DNA from: an uncultured Bdellovibrionales bacterium
GTDB lineage: Bacteria > Bdellovibrionota > FAC87 > UBA2466
DNA: 64,000 nt
Direction of reading: 5' to 3'
NCBI GenBank assembly: GCA_937903155.1
Contig: CALCZU010000080.1
Coordinates: forward strand, 1-64,000
Each line of letters starts with the position of its first letter. Within the stretch, counting starts at the first letter, position 1. The notes beneath the pieces are model-generated. The model made no database searches and had not been told where the DNA came from. It saw only the letters and a list, made by a program, of their open reading frames with translations. Position numbers and translations under genes: made by a program. Shown here piece by piece: positions 33,250 through 42,387 of this stretch.

Positions 33250-34582
33250 GTGTCAAATCGCTCTCTCCATTTTACTCACTTTTTCTCTGCTCGGTCATGC
33301 GGGACAAGAGGGAAGGGGAGGACATCCACTCAAAGATCGTTTTCGAAGAATGGGATTCTTTCTCTCGCAGCATTTAGAGAAAAATCAGATTCGCTTGTCT
33401 GCACGCCTGAAGAGTCTCGAGATTTTTAAGTCGGTCGTAAAAGAGGTCCCTATCCAACTCGTTGAAAAGTTCCCTGACACTGTCGGTAGCGTCGCAAGTG
33501 AGGTTTTGGTTGCTATCACTATCAACGATCCAAAAAGCCCTACAGGGACGACGATATTATTGCATCATGAGAGATTTGAGAAAGCATTAGCTCAATTCGA
33601 TAAGGGTGAAGAAGCGGTAGTCACAATCATCTCTGATCCTAACCAGATTAAAATCGTCACGCGTGAAAATGTGGATAGGTTTTTCGTGGAACAATCGTTT
33701 CTGAGTTTTTGTTTCCATGAATACTTATTGGCGGCGAAGGAAGCCGACACCCAAACCAAACTTTCGTCTCTTTTAACAGCTTCGCGTGATGCCTACGTGA
33801 ATTGGAGCAAGGCGACGCCTGGTTTAAAGGACGAGTCGCTGAGTCTAAAAACATTTTATTTTAGAGGACCCGTGGTGCTGGCGTCGGGAGATGTTGCTGC
33901 CGACAACCAGAAAGCGCTCAAACTTTTCTATGAAGAATATGACAAACAAAAAGTCAAAGAAAAAAATGAACTTGCGGTCAAACAACTCGTAGAACACGTA
34001 CGTAAGAAAGTGCCCGTCTTAAAAGTAACATCCAGTGAATCTTCGCCTTATCTCTATCAAATTCAGTACTACAATGACTATTCCCAGCCGGGTTGGTCTA
34101 ATTATCATGAGCCGGTCATCGCCGGTGTTTACTATGAACAGACGTTTCGATCTGAGTTAGTCGTCGATAGTGACCGAAAAATTGATTGCAGCTATCTCGA
34201 CGGGATGTCTGCGCTTTCTCTCATTGAGGGCGAAGCTTTTACCTATCGCGAATTTGTTGAAGATAAAAAACTTTTAAGTGATATGGAATCCAAAGAGAAA
34301 GCGCTGCAAGCTTACGAGAAAGCTCTAGCTTCGTACAAGAAAGCTTATCAAGAAAAATCGCCTACGATTCGATCTCTGATTACGCGTCACGTAGGGGAGA
34401 ATCTAATCGTCATCGATGACGTCGGAAACTTGCAACAAAACTTCACGTTGCCTAATGGGAAAGAACATTCTTACTTATTGCAAAGACCTGGTTACGGGGG
34501 CCAATATATCAAAGGACCAGACGTCGTCGGAGTTCAATATAAAAGCTTTTGGTGGGCAGGTATTTGTCGATTCGTCGATTAA
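33239..34582 (+). CDS. Exported protein coupled to the TIGR02147 regulator, function unknown
   Basis: 447 residues from the ATG at 33239, with GGAG ten bases upstream, giving a signal peptide MKTKCQIALSILLTFSLLGHA. The mature part is mostly helical and charged, with a Glu/Lys-rich coiled-coil-like stretch (about 355-385) and a small C-terminal beta region with aromatic-rich GYGGQY. It shows no enzyme motif. Translational overlap with the regulator implies that the two act together. Confidence 0.6.
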   Translation: MKTKCQIALSILLTFSLLGHAGQEGRGGHPLKDRFRRMGFFLSQHLEKNQIRLSARLKSLEIFKSVVKEVPIQLVEKFPDTVGSVASEVLVAITINDPKSPTGTTILLHHERFEKALAQFDKGEEAVVTIISDPNQIKIVTRENVDRFFVEQSFLSFCFHEYLLAAKEADTQTKLSSLLTASRDAYVNWSKATPGLKDESLSLKTFYFRGPVVLASGDVAADNQKALKLFYEEYDKQKVKEKNELAVKQLVEHVRKKVPVLKVTSSESSPYLYQIQYYNDYSQPGWSNYHEPVIAGVYYEQTFRSELVVDSDRKIDCSYLDGMSALSLIEGEAFTYREFVEDKKLLSDMESKEKALQAYEKALASYKKAYQEKSPTIRSLITRHVGENLIVIDDVGNLQQNFTLPNGKEHSYLLQRPGYGGQYIKGPDVVGVQYKSFWWAGICRFVD

Positions 34583-34588
34583 TGAGCT

Positions 34589-34909
34589 TTAGACAAAAAT
34601 TGCATAGATCTCATAAGCGGGTTCTTCATAGGGGTGACTCGCTTTGAGTTCTGCAATCGCAGATTGAACCAAATCTTCGCTGCAGATCATTTCAACTTTG
34701 TACTCCGAAACTTTTTCGACTTTCTCCACTTGCCCGATGTAGGGACGGCTTCCTCTTAAAGGCCGAAACTGCCCCTCTCCAAGAGTCTGCCAACTGCAGG
34801 AATCGTAGTTGTCGTATTTCCCCGCACCGATTGCGAAAAGTGCGGATTTGACTTTTTCTAAATGGGTCTCGGGAACGTAAAACGAAATCTTACAAAGTTT
34901 TTTACTCAT
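34589..34909 (-). CDS. NIF3-insert-like (CutA/PII-fold) small protein
   Basis: About 106 residues from the ATG at 34909 (an upstream TTG at 34927 would add six). The sequence KISFYVPETHLEKVKSALFAIGAGKYDNYDSCSWQTLGEGQFRPLRGSRPYIGQ...VEKVSEYKVEMIC...ASHPYEEPAYEIY matches the small ferredoxin-like domain found inserted in NIF3 proteins and also alone. It probably binds a ligand or metal; function unknown. It lies 32 bases after DUF4336. Confidence 0.8.
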   Translation of the reverse strand: MSKKLCKISFYVPETHLEKVKSALFAIGAGKYDNYDSCSWQTLGEGQFRPLRGSRPYIGQVEKVEKVSEYKVEMICSEDLVQSAIAELKASHPYEEPAYEIYAIFV

Positions 34910-34941
34910 TCCTTCGTTAAAGCTCAATCTGCCAGAAAATG

Positions 34942-35664
34942 CTACGCCGAAAAAGCAAGGCGTAACGGTTCCACTTTCGATGCGATCGTTCTCAAGTTGA
35001 AGGAGTAGCCTCGTTCTTTTAAAGCTCCGAGGACTTTTTGTTTGCCATCCGCGGGTACAATTTCTCCGTGCGACATGACAATGTGATCAAAATCCCACTT
35101 GAGAATTTTGTCGACGGATTGATTGAAAAGTTTTTTGTCTTTGATAAAGAGTTTGAAAAAACGACTTACGGCGAATTTTTTGTGAATGCCCATGATTCTT
35201 AGCATCACCGGGGCGGCCCATCCTTTGGGATGAAGAAGATTGAAGCAAAAATCTCCAACGATGAGTGCGCGCGAAGATTTCTCGAAAAAAGCCGCTTCAT
35301 TAATAGACGGCATTCCCTTAATGGGTAAAACTTCCACTTCCTTACCGTAAGGCCAGCGATCTTTTCCGATAATCTTATCCCAGTGCACATGGGGTGTTTT
35401 TTTGCGACAACCGACCGGACCCCACACTTTTGCGTCGGGAAAATGTTCGATTGCGTCTTGAACAAACAGATGATGAATGAGGGAGGGTTCGATAATGGCG
35501 ACCACTTCACCCATTTCTTTGATTTCTTTAATCTGATGTTTACTAAATTGAATAGGGGATATCAAAAGCAATCCTTTAGATGTTTTGATCACTGTCGAGC
35601 GCAACGGAAGCTTTACCATCTTCAGCGGCATGTCCATTTCGGATTCAAAAAACAGAATGTTCAT
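34942..35664 (-). CDS. DUF4336 metallo-beta-lactamase-fold protein
   Basis: 240 residues with GAGGAG upstream. It resembles DUF4336, a trimmed MBL fold: IIEPSLIHHLF in place of HxHxDH, GDFCFN (Asp), and DHIVMSHGE (final His). Some metal ligands are changed relative to standard MBL enzymes, so activity is uncertain. No signal peptide, so cytosolic. Confidence 0.78.
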   Translation of the reverse strand: MNILFFESEMDMPLKMVKLPLRSTVIKTSKGLLLISPIQFSKHQIKEIKEMGEVVAIIEPSLIHHLFVQDAIEHFPDAKVWGPVGCRKKTPHVHWDKIIGKDRWPYGKEVEVLPIKGMPSINEAAFFEKSSRALIVGDFCFNLLHPKGWAAPVMLRIMGIHKKFAVSRFFKLFIKDKKLFNQSVDKILKWDFDHIVMSHGEIVPADGKQKVLGALKERGYSFNLRTIASKVEPLRLAFSA

Positions 35665-35816
35665 TTTTCACTCCTCGGTTTGTAGTCGAAGCTATGTTGT
35701 GCAAGTTGGCTGCCAATCAACGCGAATGCGCAGTGCGAAATAAAAAATGAAGTTCCGCTTATCTTTTTTGAGCCAGTTTTCGAAGCTTTTACGCGTATCC
35801 TGGTAAGGGGGATGGA

Positions 35817-36542
35817 ATGGGATTTCCGAACGGGTCGATTTACTTATTTGTCGCAATGATTGTTTGCAACGTTAAGGTTAATGCAGCGCCACCGGTGTAT
35901 GAACAGGTAAGAAAAGTCCTGTATGAGTTGAAGAGTACTACATACACCCACGATATTTTTATTGATGAGCGTAAAGGGATTTACAATTTGGACTGTTCTG
36001 GCTTCGCAGACCACATTCTAAAAAGTGCACACGAGAAAGCAGCCGATGAACTGGAATCGCTCTCCTATCCAAAGCGTCCGTTAGCTAAAAACTTCGTCGA
36101 ATTTTTCAGCCAGTTGCAAGATGGCGATGGATCGCACTGGCAGAAGATAAGATACCTTCGACATTTGAAACTCGGCGACATCGTAGCGTGGCTCATCCCC
36201 CCAGGAAGTAGCTCGAAAGATACAGGCCATGTGATGATTGTCACCGGAGCTTTTCGAATCAACCCGCTCAACAAAAACGAATACTTCGTTCCAGTGACAG
36301 ACTCCGCGTCCTCTGGACACGGCAAACAAGACCCTCGGCGTCGCAAGGGTCCGAATGGAGTGGGCAGCGGGGTTATTGGACTCATCGCCGACAACTACGA
36401 TAGACCGATTGCATTTCGGTGGTCGGGACAAGAAAGCCAGCAGCTGAAGTACACGACCATTCGAATGGCGCGGACGTTTGACGGCCAGCCCCAAACTCAC
36501 TCAAAAATAAATTTCCTTGCGGGGGAGGGCAATTTTCAGTAG
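35817..36542 (+). CDS. Exported NlpC/P60-like cysteine peptidase
   Basis: 241 residues with AAGGGG before the ATG and a signal peptide ending near NAA-PPV. Catalytic Cys in YNLDCSGFADHIL (C60) and His in DTGHVMIVTG (H138), with a polar third residue in the VTDSAS region; spacing fits NlpC/P60 (CHAP-like) peptidases, which cleave peptidoglycan stem peptides. No other cell-wall-binding domain. It precedes marC by 17 bases. Confidence 0.8.
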   Translation: MGFPNGSIYLFVAMIVCNVKVNAAPPVYEQVRKVLYELKSTTYTHDIFIDERKGIYNLDCSGFADHILKSAHEKAADELESLSYPKRPLAKNFVEFFSQLQDGDGSHWQKIRYLRHLKLGDIVAWLIPPGSSSKDTGHVMIVTGAFRINPLNKNEYFVPVTDSASSGHGKQDPRRRKGPNGVGSGVIGLIADNYDRPIAFRWSGQESQQLKYTTIRMARTFDGQPQTHSKINFLAGEGNFQ

Positions 36543-36559
36543 AAGTTGCGGCCTCTACT

Positions 36560-37231
36560 ATGGAATATTTTTTAATATTAGGCAAAGCGATTCCACTGAC
36601 ATTTACGGCTCTTTTACCCGTCATCAATCCGATCGGGACTGCCATCATTTTACTGAGTTTGACCGAAGGCATTCCGGATGAAAAACGTCAGGCTTTAGCT
36701 CGAAAAATCGCGTTGAACACGATTCTTCTTTTAGCGGGCGTACTGCTCGCCGGAAGTTACTTACTCTCCTTTTTTGGAATTTCAGTGTCCATTGTCCAGG
36801 CAGCAGGAGGACTTGTTTTAGCCTCGATGGGATGGAAACTTTTAAATCAAGAAGCAAGCCCTCGGTCAGCGGCAGACGACGATTCGACTGCAGAGGATTT
36901 CGCCGCGCTCGATAGCAAAGCATTTTATCCTTTTACTTTTCCGATTACCGTCGGACCCGGTTGCGTCGCGGTGACCCTCACTTTGAGTGCTCACACCGCA
37001 CATGGAGGATGGGGCGATACAGCGACCGGGCAACTGGGCGCATTGATAGGCATTCTTGGAATCGGAGCCGTGATTTATTTTTGCGATGCATATTCGAATC
37101 GGATCGCCGCCCGTTTAGGAACTTCCGGTACACTAGTTTTGATGCGTTTAATCGCCTTTATTGTCATTTGCATTGGTGCCGAAATCAGCTGGACTGGAAT
37201 AGAGGCACTGATTAAGTCGCTTGAGTTATAG
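36560..37231 (+). CDS. MarC-family integral membrane protein
   Basis: 223 residues, about six helices. The MarC signature LLPVINPIGTAIILLSL, the mid-protein KAFYPFTFPITVGPGCVAVTL and the C-terminal GTLVLMRLIAFIVICIGAEISWTGIEALI are typical. Role unsettled in the family. It overlaps cardiolipin synthase tail-to-tail by six bases. Confidence 0.9.
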   Translation: MEYFLILGKAIPLTFTALLPVINPIGTAIILLSLTEGIPDEKRQALARKIALNTILLLAGVLLAGSYLLSFFGISVSIVQAAGGLVLASMGWKLLNQEASPRSAADDDSTAEDFAALDSKAFYPFTFPITVGPGCVAVTLTLSAHTAHGGWGDTATGQLGALIGILGIGAVIYFCDAYSNRIAARLGTSGTLVLMRLIAFIVICIGAEISWTGIEALIKSLEL

Positions 37232-38659
37232 AATCGGCGCGAGAAGTTGCGCAAAATGGACGGCGGTTCGGAAGAAAAGCGATTTGTTTTCGATGTCCGC
37301 CATTTCCGCTCTGTTCGATTTTGAGAAGTCTTCCACCAACATTTTCTCTATCTCTTTACTAAAAGGCAGATCGGCAAAAACTGCCGTCATCTCAAAATTT
37401 AAACGAAACGATCGATTGTCAAAATTAGCGGTTCCCACTGAGCAATATGCGTCGTCGATTAAGACTATTTTCTGGTGGAGAAAACCCGCATGATAACGAT
37501 AGATGGAGATATTGTAAGGCAAGGTGTCTTTGTAAAAAGCAAAAGAAGCCAAATAAACAAAAAGATGGTCGGCCATATTGGGGAGAAGGATTTGAATTTG
37601 TACGCCTCGCATTGCCGCTAGCTGAAGCGCGGCAATGATCCTTAGATCAGGGACGAAGTAGGGGCTTGCGATCCAAATCCGTTTTTTCGCTGCGTTGATC
37701 GCCTCAATAAAAAATAAACAGCAGGTATCAATGGGATCGGCAGGCCCTGTTGCAACGATCAACGCGGCTTTTCCAGGAATCTCCGATTTTTCCATTTCCC
37801 AATTTAAATCGGGGATGCTGCCACTCGACCAGTGCCAGTCTTCGAGGAAGGACACTTGAACCTGCCCCACGACCGGGCCTTCTAAACGGATGTGCGTATC
37901 TCTCCAGTTTCCAAATTTAGGATCTTTACCGAGGTACTCATCCCCAACATTATGGCCGCCGATGAATGCGGTTTTTCCGTCGACTAACACAATTTTGCGA
38001 TGATTTCTAAAATTGACCTGAAAGCGATTCTTTGCGCCCTTCGTGGTTTTAAAGGCGCGGATATCGACTGCGGCATTTCGAAAGTCATGGATGTAATGTT
38101 TCGGTAGAAGGTGCGATCCTATCTCATCAAAAAGAAAATAAACCCTCACGCCCCGCTTCGAAGCCTCGATCACTTTCTTCTGGAAGACCCTTCCTAGTTC
38201 ATCGTCTTTCACGATGAAAAATTGGATTAAAAGATATTCTTTTGCAGAGTCTATTCCTTTAAAAATAGCTTCAAACGTAGAGTCGCCGTTGATCAATAGT
38301 TGGACTTCATTTCCTTCGTTGAATCGCATTTTGGCGAGTCCTTCAAAGGTGCGGCAAACGCTCGTTTCGACCAGAGGGGATTGAGCGATAAATGGACTCA
38401 TCTTCTGTCTCAGTGGATGCACTTTTTGATCTTGAGCTTGACGCTCTGTCGTATAGCCCTGAAAACGATCCCTTCCAAAAATCCAGTATAGAGGCAGCGC
38501 AATGTAGGGACAGGTGATTAAGAAAATCGCCCATGCGATTGCCCCCTGAGACGTCCGCGCACGAAAGACGGCTTGGACCGCTGAAATGAGGCCTAAGGCA
38601 TGCAAACAGACGGCGATGGCACCGACGAGCTGAATCAGATCTTGAGATATTTGAGTCAC
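37226..38659 (-). CDS. cls: Cardiolipin synthase (two HKD motifs)
   Basis: 477 residues. Two N-terminal helices, then a phospholipase-D-like fold with both HKD motifs: HRKIVLVDG (H220, K222, D227) and HQKIVLIDD (H395, K397, D402). It condenses two phosphatidylglycerols to cardiolipin at the inner membrane. Together with psd and pssA further on, the window encodes several steps of phospholipid synthesis. Confidence 0.92.
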   Translation of the reverse strand: MTQISQDLIQLVGAIAVCLHALGLISAVQAVFRARTSQGAIAWAIFLITCPYIALPLYWIFGRDRFQGYTTERQAQDQKVHPLRQKMSPFIAQSPLVETSVCRTFEGLAKMRFNEGNEVQLLINGDSTFEAIFKGIDSAKEYLLIQFFIVKDDELGRVFQKKVIEASKRGVRVYFLFDEIGSHLLPKHYIHDFRNAAVDIRAFKTTKGAKNRFQVNFRNHRKIVLVDGKTAFIGGHNVGDEYLGKDPKFGNWRDTHIRLEGPVVGQVQVSFLEDWHWSSGSIPDLNWEMEKSEIPGKAALIVATGPADPIDTCCLFFIEAINAAKKRIWIASPYFVPDLRIIAALQLAAMRGVQIQILLPNMADHLFVYLASFAFYKDTLPYNISIYRYHAGFLHQKIVLIDDAYCSVGTANFDNRSFRLNFEMTAVFADLPFSKEIEKMLVEDFSKSNRAEMADIENKSLFFRTAVHFAQLLAPIL

Positions 38660-38724
38660 GTAAGTTTATTCTTTCTTTAAGAGTTGAGTCATACACTATC
38701 TGCGGTTCATGATACAATTTTTAC

Positions 38725-39534
38725 ATGGCTCAAACTCAAGCTAGCTTCTGGGATAACTTGCCTGCGCGTCTAGCGATTCAGCTTGGAACCTCGGTTCCTA
38801 GAAAAAAGTGCAAGTTGGAAGCGATCCTCAAATGCATGCCTTCTCTGACGCCCCAATCGAAATGCTTAGACGTCGGTACGGCCCATGGGGGATTTACCTA
38901 TCATTATTCAAAACAAGGTGATTGGACCTATCTCGAAGCCGATAAAGAGCGCCTGGCCATTTCACAAAAAATCTTAAAAGGCCAATTTGTCGCCGAGTCG
39001 GATTTATCCAACTACCTCAAAACCCATTCAAATTTTGACCTCATCGCTCTCGTCGATGTTGCTGTCTATTTTTCCGAACCGAAAGAAGTGTTGGCGTCTG
39101 TTTTTAAAGCACTTAATCCCGGCGGATATTTACTCTTCGTCGGTGGAGATGAGTCGCTTCACACCAAAAGTTGGATCTACAAACTGCGAGCGAAAACAGG
39201 GATCGAAAAAGCGGTAGGACGAACCAATAACCCCAATCACATTGAGATGGAAAAATTGTTTGAGGAGTTGGGCTTTCAAAAAGTCGCACTGAAACTTTTT
39301 GAAGGACCTTTCTGCGAGGTTTTCCAGACTCTACTCGACCTTTTCGTTCTCCGTCCCCATGCTGAATCAGATCAGTTATACGAAAAATTTAACAGCAGTC
39401 GCCTGCAGCTGTTTTTGAAATTCATTTTAACCTACCCACTGAGAGTGGTGTCGCTTGCCGTGAACGCGATGGACAAAGTGTTTCCGCATTTACCACGCTA
39501 TGCTTACACGCTCATTTTACGAAAACCGGAGTAG
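38725..39534 (+). CDS. Class I SAM-dependent methyltransferase
   Basis: 269 residues. Motif I LDVGTAHGGF is followed by an acidic end of strand 2 (LEADKERL), FDLIALVDVAVYF and a PGGYLLFVG post-motif. Substrate unknown; a C-terminal segment rich in hydrophobic and basic residues may touch membranes or lipids. Divergent from cls with a 65-base gap. Confidence 0.82.
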   Translation: MAQTQASFWDNLPARLAIQLGTSVPRKKCKLEAILKCMPSLTPQSKCLDVGTAHGGFTYHYSKQGDWTYLEADKERLAISQKILKGQFVAESDLSNYLKTHSNFDLIALVDVAVYFSEPKEVLASVFKALNPGGYLLFVGGDESLHTKSWIYKLRAKTGIEKAVGRTNNPNHIEMEKLFEELGFQKVALKLFEGPFCEVFQTLLDLFVLRPHAESDQLYEKFNSSRLQLFLKFILTYPLRVVSLAVNAMDKVFPHLPRYAYTLILRKPE

Positions 39535-39546
39535 AGTTTTAACTCT
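39533..39546. terminator. Small palindromic hairpin shared by two converging stops
   Basis: AGAGT-TTTA-ACTCT spans the stops of the methyltransferase and NDH-2 genes; a short, weak bidirectional terminator at best. Confidence 0.3.
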
Positions 39547-40805
39547 TACTTCCAATCTCTTCTGGTGATCAAACGGGCGCCCCGCTTCGAAAAGAGATAA
39601 CTCCACGTCCATTGAATCAAAACGAACGCTCGATTTTTAAAGCCAATCAGATAAAAAATGTGGACGAAAAGCCAAGCCAACCAGGCAAAATATCCGGTAA
39701 AAGTAATATTTGCGAATTGTCCGACGGCAAGATGCTTTCCAATCGTCGCCATCTGACCTTTGTCGATGTAACGAAATGGAGCACTAGAGTTTCCGCGCAG
39801 GCGATTTAAGATGTTTTTGGCGACGTAGCGTCCGGCTTGAATCGCCGCCGGCGCAAGACCGGGAAGCCACTGCTTTTCATTCAATTTAAACGCGGCCATA
39901 TCACCAATGACAAAAACTTCGGGATAATCGGAAAGTGAAAAAGATTCAGTAACTCGAACCTTTCCCGACTTTTCTTTTGCAATTTCCGGAAAAAATTCGA
40001 GTGACGAGGCTTTGACTCCCGCAGCCCAGATCACATTTCGAGATCGGATCAACTCAGCTCCCACGCGAACGCCGTCTTTACCTATCTCCTCGACGAGAGT
40101 CGATGTTTTGACTTGAACTCCCAATTGAATCAAATCCTCGACGACTCTTTGCGAAAGGACTTCCTTAAAAGCGGGTAAAAGCCGCGGTCCGGCTTCCACC
40201 AAAATCACTTGTGCATCGGCAGGGTTAATCTTTTTAAAATCTTGTACCAATACGGTACGGCTCAAATCTGCAATGGCCCCCGCGAGCTCCACGCCTGTTG
40301 CTCCACCTCCGACAATCACAAATGTGAGAAGGGCTTTCTGTGTTTCTTCATCCGTACAATTTTCGGCTTCTTCAAAAGCGAGCAGGAGTCGTCTGCGGAT
40401 CTCCGTCGCTTGCTCAATCGATTTCAGCCCCGGAGCGAAATCTTCCCAGCTGTCATGCCCGAAATAACTATCCTCGGCTCCGCAACAAACAATTAAGTAG
40501 TCGTAAGCCAACACTCCCTTTTCGAGAACAACGTTTTTTTCTTTTAAATCAATTTTTTGAGCTTGGGCTAAATGCACTTCGACGTTTGAAACTTTCGAAA
40601 ATTGCGCGCGAATCGGAACGGCAATGTCGGCGGGGTTGAGGCCTGCCGTCGCAACCTGATAAAGAAGAGGCTGAAAGAGATGATGATTTCTTTTGTCGAG
40701 AAGGGTGACGTGAACTTCGGGCTCATCGGCAAACACTTTAGCAGCGGCGAGACCCGCAAATCCGCCCCCGATAATGATGACCGATTTTTTTTGAATAGTT
40801 TCCAT
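39546..40805 (-). CDS. ndh: Type II NADH dehydrogenase (NDH-2)
   Basis: 419 residues from the ATG at 40805; a longer frame to 40928 is not credible. FAD site IIIGGGFAGLAAAKVF, RNHHLFQPLLYQVAT, NADH site VIVGGGATGVELAGAIADL, VIGDMAAF, QAGRYVAKNI, and a C-terminal amphipathic/hydrophobic region for membrane attachment. It transfers electrons from NADH to quinone without proton pumping. Its ATG overlaps the preceding stop (TAATG). Confidence 0.92.
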   Translation of the reverse strand: METIQKKSVIIIGGGFAGLAAAKVFADEPEVHVTLLDKRNHHLFQPLLYQVATAGLNPADIAVPIRAQFSKVSNVEVHLAQAQKIDLKEKNVVLEKGVLAYDYLIVCCGAEDSYFGHDSWEDFAPGLKSIEQATEIRRRLLLAFEEAENCTDEETQKALLTFVIVGGGATGVELAGAIADLSRTVLVQDFKKINPADAQVILVEAGPRLLPAFKEVLSQRVVEDLIQLGVQVKTSTLVEEIGKDGVRVGAELIRSRNVIWAAGVKASSLEFFPEIAKEKSGKVRVTESFSLSDYPEVFVIGDMAAFKLNEKQWLPGLAPAAIQAGRYVAKNILNRLRGNSSAPFRYIDKGQMATIGKHLAVGQFANITFTGYFAWLAWLFVHIFYLIGFKNRAFVLIQWTWSYLFSKRGARLITRRDWK

Positions 40806-41476
40806 TAAGATGGAGGCGAGGCGCGTCTTCCAAAGTCCGCTCGAATCACATTGTTTTCTTTCCCCTGAAGAAGATTCTTTTTGAGTTTTAAGCAACAACG
40901 ATTGAGGCGGGTGTAAGCCGCAGGCCACATCTTATCGATTTCAGCGATCGCCGTCTCAATCGTTTCTAAATCAGCGTCATTGAATGAATCGTGCAAACGC
41001 AAAACCGCTTGATGAATTTTTTCGGCACAGTCTTCTAAAAGAAAAAGCAAGTCCGAAACCCACTCCTCTTTCACTTCACAGAAGTGGGTGCCTTCCATGA
41101 GTGCTAAGAGAAATAATTTCACTTCATTCGCCCGGGTGGCGGCAGCTTGCAGCATTTCGTCTTCAGAAGTGAAATGATAAGGATAAAAACTCAGTTCAGG
41201 TGTCGCATCTAAAAAGGGCGCTTTAGCGATTTCATTCCACAGTGCAAAAAATTGGTGAGAGAATTTTTGATATTTTTCTTGGTCTTCGACGAAGATTTCA
41301 ACGCCCTCTTCATCTTTTAATAAAAATTCGAGCGCGCCAGTGGGGGTGATCCCATCCACTGCAGTGGCAGCCCCTAAAATATAGGCTTTCACTTCCTCAA
41401 CATAATAGGGACACTTAATATCGAATAATGTATTTTGAAGGGCTTCGTCACCCAAGTAAATCTTGGCCCGTTTCAT
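40805..41476 (-). CDS. Helical protein of unknown function coupled to NDH-2
   Basis: 223 residues with AGGGAG before the ATG. No signal or membrane segment. The N-terminal part has VKAYILGAATAVDGITPTGALEFLL, and the rest is predicted helical and acidic, with a basic C-terminus (CLKLKKNLLQGKENN). I cannot place it in a family. Its stop overlaps the NDH-2 start, so it is co-translated and may regulate or assemble the dehydrogenase (inference). Confidence 0.55.
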   Translation of the reverse strand: MKRAKIYLGDEALQNTLFDIKCPYYVEEVKAYILGAATAVDGITPTGALEFLLKDEEGVEIFVEDQEKYQKFSHQFFALWNEIAKAPFLDATPELSFYPYHFTSEDEMLQAAATRANEVKLFLLALMEGTHFCEVKEEWVSDLLFLLEDCAEKIHQAVLRLHDSFNDADLETIETAIAEIDKMWPAAYTRLNRCCLKLKKNLLQGKENNVIRADFGRRASPPS

Positions 41477-41535
41477 CGCTCCCTAAGGTATACCGTTCTT
41501 TTAATAAAGTGGAAAGAAAAAGCGTGAAATTCTCT

Positions 41536-42330
41536 TTAGACTTCAGAAACTTGAGCGCCACTCTCAGCATCAGGATGGTGCTGCGTGATGAGAAAATCGT
41601 AAGCAATTCCACCTAAGACCGCGCCTACGATGGGCGCAACCACAGGCACCCACCAAAAACTGTGGGATGCGGTAAAGACTTCGGGCCCCCAGCCGAACAG
41701 GTAAGTAAAAAGTCGGGGCGAGAGGTCACGGGCAGGATTGATAGCGTACCCGGCATTAAAACCGAAGGTCATTCCGATCAGCACCACGGTCGCGCCGACC
41801 AGCAAAGGTGCTAGGTTGGCATTCGGGGCCGTGTTTTTTTGATCACTTAATGAAAAAACGACGAGGACTAAAAGAAAAGTTCCCACGACTTGATCAATGA
41901 CGCCGCCTAAAATGCTTAAATAATTTTGTGGGTAAGTCGCCCAGATTCCCGCGGTAGCTTTGGCTCCAACGACCTGTCGAATGCCTCCATCAAACGCGTT
42001 AATTCCCTCGTGATAAACAAGGTAAACGACAATAGAAGCGAGAAATGCTCCTAAGAATTGCGCGGCAATATAAGGAAGACATTTCTTCCAGGGAAATCTT
42101 TTGCAAACGGCGAGGGCAATCGTGACGGCTGGATTTAGGTGCGCGCCCGAAATTCCTCCTGCGATGTAAACGCCCATCGTGACGGCGAGTCCCCAAGCGA
42201 GGTTAATCGGAAGAAGGTCTGCACTTCCATTGCCTTTTAAAACAGCTTGAGCCACCGAGGCGATACCAAAAACGATTAAGACAAACGTCCCTAGACACTC
42301 CGCTAAGAGTTCGCGTTTTACACCCTTCAT
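41536..42330 (-). CDS. glpF: Aquaglyceroporin (glycerol facilitator)
   Basis: 264 residues, six helices plus two half-helices with NPA boxes HLNPAVT (N66-A68) and GYAINPARD (N198-A200). The Asp after the second box (D202) is the standard mark of glycerol-conducting members. Glycerol kinase and GlpD are not in the window, so regulation by GlpR cannot be shown. A 14-bp palindrome overlaps its promoter. Confidence 0.92.
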   Translation of the reverse strand: MKGVKRELLAECLGTFVLIVFGIASVAQAVLKGNGSADLLPINLAWGLAVTMGVYIAGGISGAHLNPAVTIALAVCKRFPWKKCLPYIAAQFLGAFLASIVVYLVYHEGINAFDGGIRQVVGAKATAGIWATYPQNYLSILGGVIDQVVGTFLLVLVVFSLSDQKNTAPNANLAPLLVGATVVLIGMTFGFNAGYAINPARDLSPRLFTYLFGWGPEVFTASHSFWWVPVVAPIVGAVLGGIAYDFLITQHHPDAESGAQVSEV

Positions 42331-42357
42331 ATTGCCACTCCTTTATGAGAAGCACGG

Positions 42358-42387
42358 GTTATACCGGTATAATTGATTTTGACTCAA
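42358..42387 (-). promoter_or_regulatory. Promoter of glpF with a perfect palindrome over the -10
   Basis: TTGAGT (42387-42382), 18 bases, TATAAC (42363-42358), about 27 bases upstream of the ATG at 42330. The palindrome TTATACCGGTATAA (42359-42372) covers most of the -10. The -35 overlaps the end of the FkbM gene. Confidence 0.55.
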
